Of a DNA stretch of 64,000 nt, positions 24,336 to 36,300 are shown one piece after another (position 1 is the first letter of the stretch; every line of letters begins with the position of its first letter). This stretch comes from Hydractinia symbiolongicarpus. Its lineage: Eukaryota; Cnidaria; Hydrozoa; Anthoathecata; Hydractiniidae. Position numbers and translations under genes: made by a program. The stretch spans positions 17,272,501 to 17,336,500 of the forward strand of contig NC_079886.1 of assembly GCF_029227915.1 (NCBI RefSeq). Direction: 5' to 3'. The notes below the pieces were generated by a model. The model saw nothing but the letters and a program-made list of their open reading frames with translations, searched no databases and had not been told where the DNA came from.

Positions 24336-27300
24336 ATTGTAGAAGGTTGTTAGTTTAATATCTGATCCTAAAAATCTCTAATCCTATTACATTTTGTGAA
24401 GAAAAGTGAAGATTTCACAATTTTCTTTAAAACGACGAGAAAAGGATGTGGTGGGGAGGTGTATAGGCTTAAACTATTGTGCAAGTTTTTATCGCGAGGA
24501 AAACAATGTGCTATTATTAAAAATCTTAATCCAGCGATGCTACATGTTTGTCAGACTCACAAGTATGAAAGATACCCAACGATAAAAACTACGTGTGAAT
24601 GGATTTTCCCTAGTCGATAAATTTGTGAAAAGATTTAACTAATGCAGAAGAACAACAGAGTGAATGATTTCAGCAGTGCATAAGCACAAATTTATTTATG
24701 ATATTTGCTCAGCGGTTACCTCGGATGCTTAGAACTTGAAACGGTGATAAAGAAAATGTATAGAATATTGTATGCTTGACGACCAGTTAAGGGGATATAA
24801 AAGTTAAAAAATTCGGCTGGCGTTAACAAAGAACCACCAAAGTACAAAAACTATTCTGCTGATCCGGTCTTAAGTGTTACTGGCAATTGTAAACACGTTT
24901 CCACGGGGTAGCACGCCAGGGCTAAAATATGCTGATATCAGCAGCGAAAATCTAATTCATAAAGCAGGACCACGTTTCTTTAAATTACCTAGGGCTCCGC
25001 GACGTTGTCCCTAGTTTTAGCGCTGAACGTTTTGAAAGCGACACGACTAAACCTCACTGCTGACTAAGAAATCATGACTTGAAACTAAATACAATGCAAA
25101 GAATTGCCATAAGTAACATAAGTGAAAGAAGAGGAAGTTTGAAACAATTATTCCATTAGATTTACAAAAATTAGGCGCACCTCAGAACGACGATTACAGA
25201 ATAAAAACTCCTTTCTGGTGTCTGATGAATGGGATAGTCACTTTTTGATAATATTTATTTTTAAAATTTTGAGCCACCTAATACAAAGTCAGGGCTCCAG
25301 TTGCAATTGTTTGGGAAATGATGGCTCAAATTAAAGCATACCAGCATACGTCACGTTTATATGGGGTTAGGTAGTATAATTTCAAAGGAATTCTTTTATT
25401 TTAATAGTAAGGTCTACCTGGCTAGCTACATGGACCATTGAGTATTTACAATCTTCTAGTAAAAGTAAATAGTCAAGACTGGATAATATAGCTAGGTATG
25501 CAGGGTTACTGTATGTTGGCTAATTTTTTATATAACTATCTGGAAGACCTGTAGTCTCAGTCTTGGTCGAACACTTAGTACAGGGTCAACTGTGTCACAC
25601 ATCGAGTAGGGCGCTTAGAATGAGTTTTTTTGTTTCAAACCCGGTGCTTAAACGTGTTTAAACAATAATCGTGGTTTAACTGTATTTGTATGGTATAAAA
25701 TTTAGGTCAAATGAGCGCATTATCAACTCTCTGGGACCTGACTTATTTCAATTTTGGGTATTGCCTTAAACTGTTTCCGCACATGTATTATTGTCAAAAT
25801 TAATAATCAAGAACTGTTTATCGGCGTCTCCGAAAATAGCTAAACTCGAGAACTCAGAAACTATGATAATAATGAAAACTTATCATTATTCGACTTGAAC
25901 TTGAACTAAAACCACGGTTATCATATCGCTGACACCAAAATGGCTGCTGGGACCAATCGGTTTGAATCATTGTGTAAAATTTTATAATGTTTGCCGTCTT
26001 GTAATAATATTAAAAGTCTTAATAATGTACCACAGCAGTAAGCAATTTAATGTTATCACTACTGATGGAATTGTCCATAATCAGCTTTATAGCTTAAGAG
26101 CAGCATAAACTTTATACTTTGTCTTGATTTGTGAAGTTCATGGGGTAATTTTTTTTAATCGTTAACACTTTAGGCTACTTTGTCTGTAACAAAAAAACGA
26201 AGTTGTTGCATAGCTTATTTATGACCATAGGGTAAAAAAATGTCTATCAGCAGTCCGACATATTTTAAAGTATGTAAAAAGTATGACTTATAAAACTTTT
26301 TCAACTCATGGATTCATGGTTTTTTAGACTCAGAAAAGTCTTTCTGACTTTTATAAAAAACTCCATATTTTTTACCTTTAAAAAAAGGCTGTGTGCAACC
26401 ATTTCTTAAAATAAGGCCATATGGGGTGACATGGTAAGCCATGAAATTTCCCAGGTGCTTTCAAATACGTGTAGCGAAGGTAAGAAGCTGTGTTGGTATG
26501 TTCTCTATCAGGTCTTTACTTTTAGCTAGCTAGCTAAATCTCGTCCTTTCATAGTTACTCTAGCTAGCTATGCATACAAAAAAAGCGCGGTATTTAAACA
26601 TATTACTTAGTAATAATAAATAAACTAGCTTAATCCTAAACGTAACTAAGGTTACTAAGCTCCCTCTTTAAGAAGAATATGAAACAACCTCGAAGTTGTT
26701 ATCTCTATGTAAACATCCGCCGGTGGTATTTCTGACAAATACAAAATTTAATATGTATAAGTGTGTACAGCACATGTGAATGCAATTCTAGTACCTTTTA
26801 CAGAATTGCTAAAAAATTGCGTCATTGAATCACTCTTCATGAATGACACCAACGAACACAAAATCCGTCATAACCAATGCCAAGATTTGGGTGTGATGCA
26901 TGTCATGATCAATTGTCTATATCAGAAACACGATTATGGTTATAACTACAATTAATTTGATTCTCAAAGTAGTTTCGAAGAATCCCCAGATAAAATATAT
27001 TCGAAACCACATACTTAGACCTACATGATACATAGCAACCCTGAATTGAATAGTTTACTTTTAGTTTATTTTAAGTCCAGTGAAATGAGCAATTACAATA
27101 CTGATTTAAATCCAGTGTTATAAAAATGTCCTGGAGACCACCGTAGCCGCGACAGTTATAACCAAGTGTGAATTGAGCTTAATAAAGAAAAAGAAAATTA
27201 TAGATTTTGTTTATTTTTGCCGTCCTGCAATAAAGGGCGTAGCTTGCTTGTGGCGCATTGTTATTAGTCAAAGGTATATTAATTAAAATTCAGAAGCTGC

Positions 27301-27654
27301 AAATGTAAAGTAAAAAAACTAAAAAACATTTAACGCCATATCATACAGATAAATTTTGTTGAAGGACACAATACTTTTCTTACCTCTTGCGATTATTAAC
27401 TGCTTTTGGGCCATTATGCACTATTGCTGAAGTAATATTTTCGATAATAGCACATTGTTTGCCTCGCGATGAAAAATTGCAATTATTATAAGTCCTTAAT
27501 ATACCCTTCCGGGTTAGTTTTTTTTTGTGTGCCGCATTTCTTTCTCGACTTTTTTTGTTATATTTAAGTTTAGGGAGTTTTTGGAATCTGATATTAAACT
27601 TACAACTTTTTGCAACAGATTTTCCAATTCTGTCTGGCCTGTACCTGTGGCCTC
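24336..27654. other. Spacer between arms of the inverted duplication
   Basis: About 3.3 kb without a recognised gene. At 24715-24830 it contains a unit (CTTGAAACGGTGATAAAGAAAATGTATA, ending in a GCTGGCGTTAAC site) related to the tandem units at 35.8-36.2 kb. A short open stretch at 24396-24620 is not recognisable. GCTAGCTA runs occur near 26520-26575. Confidence 0.5.
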
Positions 27655-27806
27655 TGCTTAAAAACGAAGCACATTAATACAAGTCGAAAATTAGTAAGGC
27701 TTTCACGATAGCAACAATACCACTAAGCTACATATCGGATAATGTTAAAGTCATATACACACCAACTCAATGATGCTGAACATAAATTTAAAATCAAAAT
27801 ATCAAA

Positions 27807-28060
27807 TCTTTTTAATAATAGCCGTATTTTGTCTGTCTGTCCGCGAAAACATGTTACGGAAACACGAAATGCGATATATAAAGAACGGGCGACCCCGTGG
27901 ATTCTTCCACGGGTTAACGGCTAGTCTATATTATAATGCCCGTATCCGTCTGTCTGTCTGTCACGCAAAATGGTAGCTTATCTGCGCAATAGCGAGAAGC
28001 ACGCAATGTGGTATAAAAAGGACGAGCGAACCCGTGGATTTTCCACGGGCTAACGACTAG
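27807..28060 (+). mobile_element. Tandem pair of Helitron-like elements with known empty site
   Basis: Two head-to-tail units: 27807-27924 (starts TCTTTTTAATAATAGCCG, ends GTTAACGGCTAG) and 27925-28060 (starts TCTATATTATAATGCCCG, ends CTAACGACTAG). Each ends with a CCCGTGG...CCACGGG hairpin 8-10 nt before CTAG. The left flank ends in A and the right flank begins with T. The left arm of the duplication lacks the insert and reads straight through at the corresponding A|T (24198/24199), with no target duplication, as expected for Helitrons. Confidence 0.8.
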
Positions 28061-28383
28061 TATTTTAAAAAGCAATCAGCAAACGTCTAACAAAAAATGT
28101 AATCTCCAACTTTGCTCCAAAGTCTTTACGTTATTAAATATTATTCCATTAAATACAATATCTATCAAAAAATAATTTTCTTGTATTTTTACATTTCTTT
28201 ACGGGAACGCTGGTGTTAAATAAGTGTTACATAAAAATTGGATGCCACCTAATTTTACAGTTATAAAAAAGTGAAAAATCCTTACTTGTAAAAATGTTAA
28301 TTTTATATGAGCTAAACATAATTCTCGCTATGGGTATAAGATCTTGAAAATCTTGTTATAAACTGGCGACGCACCATAAATAT

Positions 28384-30400
28384 CTACTTCACCACACCAG
28401 TGACAATATCCTGCAGATTAACCACAAAATTCCCGACCATACAGATAACGGTAAATAACCATAAACAGACCAATAAAACCTTTTTGTTCAGCGTCAGTTC
28501 ATACAACTTTGCATATATAACAATTGGAAATATCACAACTGACATTACTAAAGGAATACCACCGGCTAGAGATATCATTGACTGAGATTTTGGAATTAAA
28601 AGGCAAACTGCTGCAATGGTCAACAATCCACAGGTTCGAAAAGCAAATCTTTTCCAATTCATTTCTAAACAAAATACCACAGGACGACGTGTATAAATTA
28701 CCTTAATGAAATAAATTTCACGCATAGTTAAACTTTTTTACAAAATGTTCTAATCGTCACTATCGCCTTTCGTAAAAATATTTTCTTGCGATTTTTTGTC
28801 AACTTCGTCATTCGCTAAATTAAATTACCTGAAAACTTAAATTCAAAGTCATGTTTCTTTTTACACATTTGAATAACAGAAATAATTTTAGTGTTGAGTG
28901 GAGTTTCATCAGCCCGTGATTTCCTACACAGGTTTGAGAATCATCCTTACTACGTTAATGACAGAGTTGATGATTCTGTTAAGAATCTAATTTGGACATA
29001 ATACTTTGTTATTGATGTACGATGAAATGCATTCTAACTATTTGATGAATTGTCGTCAACTTGCGCCGGAATAAATACAGTAATCATGCAAATTATGCAA
29101 CATTATTGGCCGTTTGCCATAATTAAAATGTCTCAAAATCTATAAAAACCACCCATTCGCGAAATTCAATTCCCACGAAATCTAAAAATTTTAAAACATC
29201 GATTTTCGAACAACAGCTAAAAGCAAACCGCGAGAAAACGTTATTTACAAAAATAGACAATAAAACAATAAGTAACAACGCAATCACAAAGTTCTTCATT
29301 GTTGACTACCACAACTTACCTATAGGAATGTTGAGATTTGCTTCTACGTTTGCAAATAATGGATTAAGATACAAAACTGCTGCCAGAATTAAGTGTAAAC
29401 TCAAACTCAACTGCAAAATATAGATGCATATTATTGCCATGCTTGAATTTCCGTTCAGCGATATTGCTTTAAGAAATGTGGCAGTCATGGATGGCTGAAG
29501 TTGCATTCCAAATGCTGAATACATTATAATGCAGTATCCTGTATACACGAATGCAATCACACCATACGCAGATAGAACGCAATAAACCATTTTGGTTGGT
29601 TTCGTCACAAACACAATTACGTCAGGAGTTATTGCTGCAATGCCCCCTATTGTGTAAAACATTGTTCCAAATGTTTTAAAGAAGCTCTCATGCCGAAAAT
29701 GATGTGAAGTATCTTTCGTTACTGCAGAATGATAACCCTTTATTACTAAATAACCAGTGATACCAAGGGAAAGAAGTAAACCCAATAATACTGATAAGGC
29801 AGCGACGAGAGCACTTTGTTTTAAATCCTTATAGAAACCAATATACACAAGCGGAGAGATGCATACCAGTTGGACAATAGCCCAAATTCTCATTCTGTTG
29901 TCCACAGACACACCAGATATCGGAACAATTTCGCTTACAATCGTTGATGAAAGTAGGATTAGTGAAACTGCATTGCTAACACATGTGATATTAATAGTTA
30001 TGGCAACAGCATATGCCAATACATTACCACCTGCTAACGTAGCAACTTTAACTTGTGGTGCACGCACCAACTTTTCATCCTTATATTCTTCAAGCATGCG
30101 TAAACATGATTGGTTCATTAAATGGTTTGTGTATGCTAAAAGCAATATGATAACGGCAAGTAGCAATAGCCAACTAGGTAAGCCAAGTTGGATAACAGTG
30201 TATGGTAAAATAATTATAAAGGATCCCACCAAGCTAATCATGATGATGGCTGTTTCAACTAAATTTATATCTCTTGATGACAATCTTGATAGTAAGTTCT
30301 TCAAGTTCGTTTTCCCCCACTCCATGATTTTATCTTTTTCATCTGTTTTGTTATTTTCTTGCTGCAGATTTGCTGAAATGGAACTGTTCTGATTTGTCAT
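28384..30400 (-). CDS. Amino acid/auxin permease family transporter, copy B (SLC32/36-like)
   Basis: Exon 1 is 30400-29320 (1081 nt) and exon 2 is 28664-28384 (281 nt), the same lengths, phase and donor (ATAG|GTAAGT) as copy A. The product has 453 residues. Most residues are identical to copy A. Differences are scattered (MTNQNSSIS versus MTHQNSSNS) and cluster in one loop at about residues 230-240 (AVTKDTSHHF versus VVAKSTLYRY). The C-terminus ends VTGVVK instead of VTGVPN. No frameshift or stop was seen, so both copies should be functional. The same SLC32/36-like inference applies. The two genes lie tail-to-tail across the spacer, each transcribed towards the centre. Confidence 0.85.
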
Positions 30401-30484
30401 TCTTGATATAATTTTTATACCTGATCAAACAAGAAAAGTACATATCAAATTACAATACGTCAATGCATAGGTAACTGTGATTAC

Positions 30485-30521
30485 CCTTGGAGGAAAGAAT
30501 ACCGTATTCTTTCCTCCAAGG
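30485..30521. mobile_element. 37-bp perfect palindromic insertion with 5-bp target duplication
   Basis: CCTTGGAGGAAAGAATA, a 3-nt centre, and the exact complement. It is flanked by ATTAC on both sides (30480-30484 and 30522-30526). The left arm has a single ATTAC (as GTAAT, 22145-22149) and no palindrome, so the insertion occurred after the arms were duplicated, or was lost cleanly from the other arm. Confidence 0.75.
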
Positions 30522-32143
30522 ATTACCATATGATTTATATTGCTGACTATAGTGCATAGACAGACAATATAACTTTTTGGTTTATTTAACCCTATTAGGC
30601 AAGTGCTAGAGTTGTCAACAACTCTTTCTTTCACCTTCCTCCACCTCCAAGTTCCTAGATGCAACCTTTGATAAATTTAATCAGTTTTTAGTCACTTTAG
30701 ACTAAGCTTGAAGAAGTAATGAGATGTTTTAACACTCTAAGGGAATCCAACGCTTTCTCTTTCTCCCGTTCGACTGCAATACCGGTACGCGGGCATTGTC
30801 CCCCCTTCCTCTCATTCTATTGCTACAGGCCTGCTACAGACATGTGAAAAATCGTTGTGAAAAAAACTCTGGATAACAGATCCGAGGGGGTAGAAAAATA
30901 TGCACATATAAAAGCGATATTAACTAATCTTAGTGTAAGAGGTATATGTTAAGTATAAAACAAATGCTAATTCTCCTGAATAAACCGACTTTTGATTTGT
31001 TTATTGAACTATTTACTATATTGAAATGTATTTCAGATGGTGAAGTGTCGCAATTTCTAAAAGTGTCGTCCACTCACGGTTAAAAACACAACTTAAAATC
31101 TTTGAAGCTAGTGTTTACAATTTCTCATTTTTTGTTCTCATGGCTTTTCACCGCTGTGGCACAAAATGACATGGTTAGCTAAATATCGTAAATTTCCATG
31201 GATCAGCAATGTTTCAGGTAAAATAAAGGATTACTACTTGTATAGCGCTATAATTCATTTCCTTTTGTCCTTAGATTTCATGACACTTTACAAAAACAAG
31301 AAAGAGTAAGACTATGTTATCATAGTCTGATGATAAGTGTTTTACTTCTAATACGGTCTCAGAAAAGAACTACCTAACATTATGAATACGTCAGAATTTT
31401 TATTTTTTGAACTTAATAATGTTTTTATCCTAGTTATTCCATTTCTAGTTTAAGAATTTTATTATATGGTCTTTAACATCGATTTCTCTATCACAGTTAA
31501 ACAGAAAAACTTGCAACGTCTAAAATTACTTAACAGGTTATGCTTACTTTATTCCATTTTTATAATACGATACAATGACAAGTAATTAGCAAGTTTTCCT
31601 GTTTATATCGGTCCTTAAAAAACGTATGAAATGACGCTGGACAACAAAATAGTAAAAAACAACTTTGATGTGGATGGCTTACGACATCATACAAAAAACA
31701 TTTTTGGTATCTTGTACAGATATATGAAAGCAATATGTTACTTCCATTATGAACGGGAATACACAACAATTTAAACGTAACACCAATAAAGCTACCATTA
31801 GTAATTTCCCATCTTCGTAATTATTTATCAGCAGTGATATTTGCGAAATAAAATATCAGGACGTCGCTTGTTAGGGAAATTTCTGCAACTTATAAAAACG
31901 CTTATAACGCATCAGTGTATTTCTGTTCATCTTTTTTTACATGTAAGTTGATCCTTTTTTAATACAATGTCGAAGTTTTTACTGAGGCTTAGTAACGACA
32001 TGATTTCTATTGTGAAAAAATAATTGCGTTTATCTGTCATAAAAAAGCTAGTAATTAAATAAATCCATAAGGAATTAAACTAATTACAGAAAATATTGCT
32101 ATTGTCACTACAGTAATAATAAACATAAATTAATTGATAATAA

Positions 32144-32254
32144 CTAGTCGTTAGCCCGTGAAAAATCCACGGATTCGCCCGTCCTTTTTATACCGCATTG
32201 CGTGCTTATCGCTATTGCGCAGCTAAGCTACCATTTTGTGTGACAGTAGAAGTG
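32144..32254 (-). mobile_element. Helitron-like copy, minus orientation
   Basis: On the minus strand it ends TCCGTGGATTTTTCACGGG then CTAACGACTAG, followed by T (plus-strand A at 32143). Its body shares GACGGGCGAA, GCGCAATAGCG and AAGCTACCATTTTG (in reverse) with the other copies. The 5' end is truncated. Confidence 0.65.
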
Positions 32255-32329
32255 TGAGTGTGTGAGCGTGTAACAATTAAAGTTTGTAACAGTAGGAATA
32301 AATAACTGTACGTTGAAAGTTCTTCTACA

Positions 32330-32510
32330 TCTATATTATAATGCCTGTATACGTCTTATACGTATTATAATGCCCGTATACGTCTGTCCGTCCGTCCGTC
32401 CGTCCGTCTGTCACGCAAAATGGTAGCTTAGCTGCGCAATAGCGAGAAGCACGCAATGCGGTATAAAAAGGACGGGCGAACCCGTGGATTTTCCACGGGC
32501 TAACGAATAG
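32330..32510 (+). mobile_element. Helitron-like copy with expanded (GTCC)n
   Basis: It starts A|TCTATATTATAATGCC and ends CTAACGAATAG|T with the CCCGTGG...CCACGGG hairpin. The 5' segment is duplicated, and the GTCTGTC run has expanded to about five GTCC repeats. With the minus copy at 32144-32254 it forms an inverted pair just outside the right arm. Confidence 0.7.
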
Positions 32511-34079
32511 TTATACAAATTTTTCACACGTTACAAACATGCTGTATTATACAAGTTTTATTCAGCTGTCATTAGAAGTATAATTTTCGTTAAAATCTTT
32601 GTTAAAATTGTTTAGCTATTAGAATGTTAAGATTTAAATAGAATGATAAAATTTAGTCGAGAACTATTTGGATTGCAAGTAGACGGTATCATTTTAGACA
32701 AGTTTGAAGCATCTGAGGACGTTACAGAAAAAGTGCTGACAGTGACAGAAATTTATTCCAACTATGTTGTTTTTTTAACATACTACATAACATACTACAA
32801 CTGTGTTAAGTTTATTACATTTAAGAAGGCTTATGAAAAGTCATGGAACAAAATTACAAAGCTAACTTCAAACAGGCGTTAGTACCGACATTTATTTTAA
32901 TCATTTATTTACAAAACAAGGAACACTGTTGGTTGTTTTATTGTATATGTCTGATGAAAATAGGTTCATATCAGTTTTTAGGACTGTTTGCATGCATTAT
33001 CACGTCGGATGAAGTGAATAACGTCGGGTAAAATTTAGACCTGTACACAAATTGAAATTACAGTCAGAGATGTAGCTGTGTAACTACATTTAACATCAGA
33101 AAGACTTAGTTGGTTAGCTAACCATTTGAATGTTGCAACCAACTGTAGTTAGCCTTTACCTTTCTAGCTACAGCCCAACATGCAGCTTAGTTAAAAACAG
33201 TTTAGTGAATATAACACAAAAAAACTGACTAGGATATCACTTTTACCAAACTTAGCTAGTTAAACCTAACAAAAAACCCGAAAATACAGTTAGCTGCTTG
33301 ATATGCTTCTCACGTTGTACATAGAATAAAAATTCAAGAACAAAAGTTTAAGAACTCCGTAAGCTTTATTACGCAAGTGCCTGTTATCGTGCCTCCAATG
33401 CAACATCAACCACAACACCAGAGAACAGTCTAGCTACGTTGAATAAATAAAATATATATCGCAGCCTTCTGATTGGCTTTTTTCACCCACTTCGGAATGT
33501 TAGTAATAATTCTACGAACAACCTGTAAGGATAAAAAGAAGTGCGTTGAGGAAGAAAACCCGTTTTTCGAGTTTTGTCTAATCAATATGGATTCCGAGCC
33601 TGACAAAAAATAAAAGATATCAACAAGGCTAGTTTATTGGCCTGTGAAATATTCCGCTTAAATAGATCAAAAATTTTAGCCTCAGGGATATGATGCAACT
33701 TTGTTTTCTGGTGTTCTTAGTTAGCAACATAGCAATGTAAATCAAGTTATTTAGCCTCAAAGTTATAAGAGTAATACAATAACATCGCTGATAATAATTT
33801 AGTTATTGGCGTTAAACTTATACACTCACATTAATGAATCAATTAGGTAATTATTGAATCCTCCTTGCATAAAAAGACGGACACACAGAATTAGTGGATT
33901 AATATTTGAGAACAGTTTGATAATCTGTAGAAAGTTCATAAAGGACGCAAACAATTACAGAGATTTAATATATATTTAACCCTTTTGAATACCATCAAAA
34001 AGTCACGTAAAAATCATACAGCAAAACCGAGTGCGCACAACCTGCGAAGCCATAACCGCCTATTTCGTTGGGTCCTACC
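32511..34079. other. Intergenic stretch, nothing recognised
   Basis: AT-rich sequence with TAGCTA-rich patches (33060-33330). A short open stretch at 32643-32882 has no recognisable features. Confidence 0.4.
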
Positions 34080-34535
34080 AATAACAAAGAGGAATGGTTT
34101 AAGAATGCTAAATGACGTTTCTTGCGTGGATCCCCTACGAACTCAGGCATGTAGAACAAAGCTGTTGAGAACAAGCCCTGGATGTTCAGGTATGTCCCAA
34201 ATCATATCAAGACAAAAGAGTTGTGCAATAAAGCTGTTGATGGTGGACTCTGGATGGTTAGGGTGGTGGAAGGGAACCGCTACATACTTGAGTTTGTCCC
34301 AGACTGGTGCATTTCACCGAAAGTGTATTTACTGGTGGTCTAAACACTGTGTTGACGAGTAGCACTAGGGAAAAGTACACAGAAAGCTCAAATAAGAGAC
34401 GAGCTAGAATCAGTAGCGTGGTATCCTGACAGAGTCCTTGTCTGGTTCTTTTCTGAAGATGAGAAAAAGGATCTAGAACAGTTGTGGAACTGCGTGAAGT
34501 CTCAGACTTTATTTCCTGGGCTTGCTAGGCCATAG
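34080..34535 (+). pseudogene. Remnant of Polinton/virus-like element, repeat-type protein
   Basis: One plus-strand frame carries FVPDW and FRYVPNHIKTKELC, resembling the 'VPDH(F/L)KTQEMC' repeat proteins that are abundant in cnidarian genomes and associated elements. A following stretch in another frame, ending at 34535, has RDELESVAWYPDRV and ends in GLARP. The WYPDRV/WHPDRV motif is also familiar from giant-virus and Polinton-type proteins. Stops and frame changes show decay. The assignment rests on remembered motif resemblance, not a search. Confidence 0.45.
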
Positions 34536-34579
34536 AATAGAGCGATAAGTTTGATCATATACTAAGTGGCTATGATAGG

Positions 34580-35640
34580 TATCCACTTTAAAAATTTTGG
34601 TACAGACAGTGTGAAAAGAAGTGGCAAAGACGGCGATCTATTTTCTTTACGTAGAAGGAGTGTTCTTCCAACATTCCAAGAGTGATTCCATCTAGCACCT
34701 CCGTGTATTGGTTCTTACCATAGACGAGTATTCATGGTGCCTTTTTGTTGTTTGTCTAGGACTTATAGACTCCGATGTTGAGGTTGAAGTGACTTGGTAT
34801 TTCGTGCATAACTACCAACTTTCTAGAGCGCAGGTCCTTAGGTTTCAGCTTGGGGTTCTCGTAGTACTGCCGAGCTAGGGCAAGGGCCTCTTCCGTGAAA
34901 TATTTTCCGCGCTTCTTTCCGTCTCAACGGTAATGTGCGGCAAGACGTCGCCACATACATAAATTGTCGGCCCCCTTGTCAAAGCTGTAGATGTACAGCT
35001 TTTTCCGTCTTTAGTCTGGTGAAGGACCACAACCTAACAGTGTCTCCCTTGTTTTATGGTCTTTAAGCTTAAAGAATAGCTTCTCTTTGTATGATCCTGA
35101 AGTCTCGATCGTTCTTTCTACTGATAGGTATGGTTTGCCTGATTTTGCCACCCTCTTCAAGATCAAAGGACTTTAGTTCAAGTTCCTATACGAAGTCATA
35201 GACTTCAGCAAGACTTAAAAGTGAATTCGTGTCTTTAGTCTTCGGTTGTGTCTTTAGACTTCATCACCTTCTTTGAGAATGTCGCATCAGAAGCTGTAAA
35301 CAACTTTCACCTCATGTATATGTGTGGCGCAATTTTATGCATGATAGCATCGGTAAGTGGCTGGTTTATTTTCTTGTTAAACCGCCATGTCTTGACACGA
35401 GTCCCGCCTTCTAGCATTTGTGTGTCCTTTACATCGAATCAGGCTGAATGTCTTCAACTTGCCGATTGCGTTTCTGAACTAACTCATTTCTCTTTATTAT
35501 AGAAACATTCCAACCACGAAAACAGTGGTCATGATTTGAGTATGGAATTCTCCTCTTTCTACTCAACTTGCGTATGATGTGCGCTCCCGAACTTGCTGCA
35601 TGATGGTCACGAGACTTTCTTCCCATGCGTAATTCTGATG
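34580..35640 (-). pseudogene. Remnant of Polinton/Maverick-type DNA polymerase region
   Basis: Several minus-strand open pieces line up in order from high to low coordinate: one with RVKTWRFNKKINQPLTDAI, one with KLYIYSF and LCMWRRLAAHYR, one with GKYFTEEALALARQYY and SRKLVVMHEIPSHF, and one with GMLEEHSFYVKKIDRRLC. The LC-x-W-R-x-LA-x-H and EHSFYVKKID patterns resemble the N-terminal half of protein-primed PolB proteins of Polintons and related viruses. In-frame stops (for example after AAHYR and after IGVYKS) separate the pieces, so the gene is dead. It converges with the plus-strand remnant at 34080-34535. Confidence 0.45.
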
Positions 35641-35745
35641 TCAGCTTTACTCATTTGATGTATAATAAATTTATGACGTCATAATGGGTGGTAAAGGAGC
35701 GTTTTGAACATTCTACTCCAGCGCAAACAGCGTATTATTATTAAA

Positions 35746-36300
35746 CTAGTCGATAAAGACCCGTGGAAAAATCCATGTAGGCAATAGGACATTGAAAAAG
35801 TTGGTTTGCTGACGTCAGCATTGCAAATCCAAAAAGGAATTGGCGAAATTTAGTTTATTCGTTGCCTGTAACGTGTAGAGGTTGAAACGCTTATCAAAAT
35901 AATATATAGGATCATATCTTTTCTACGAACGACAAAGAACATAAAAGAGTTTAAAAATTTTGCTGGCGTCAGCAATGGCCCTTTAAAACGCAAAAAACAT
36001 TTTCAGAAATTTATATCCCTGTTACATTCATCGTATAGATCTTGAAACGATGATCAAGAAAATGTATAGGATCATGTACTTTTGACTAACGGTTGTAGAA
36101 ATATTGGGGTTAAAAGGTTTTTTGATGACGTCATCAACCCTTCCATTCCGAAACAGATTGGGGAACCGGGTTTTGGAAAATTAGCCATATTGGTCCTAGG
36201 TGCTCCCTAGTTACCTACGCGGTGAAAAATCATTGACGTCACCACCTCGTTTCCAAGTTATTTGGCCTCTAAGTTTTAGGTGCACTGTAATGGCTTCATT
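35746..36300 (-). mobile_element. Longer Helitron-like element with internal ~156-bp tandem units
   Basis: The minus-strand 3' end is at 35746 (CTAG|T, preceded by a CATGGATTTTTCCACGGG hairpin). To its right, three units start about every 156 bp with a palindromic site: GCTGACGTCAGC (about 35807), GCTGGCGTCAGC (about 35963) and GATGACGTCATC (about 36121). The first two contain a shared GAAACG..ATCAAxAxAATxTATAGGATCAT phrase. Internal tandem repeats are known in some Helitron-derived elements. The right end is not defined. Confidence 0.5.

Larger units (their letters stand above)
27655..32065 (-). repeat. Right arm of large inverted duplication
   Basis: Reverse complement of the left arm, made longer by private insertions: the Helitron-like pair at 27807-28060, a short palindrome at 30485-30521, and extra sequence near 28900-29000 in the transporter intron. 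The inner end is the CCTCTGCTT phrase at about 27651-27660; the outer end is near 32065. Confidence 0.85.

Noticed and set aside
29859-30392. Plus-strand open frame across transporter copy B
   Set aside because: It is the antisense shadow of the transporter first exon; an equivalent shadow exists opposite copy A.
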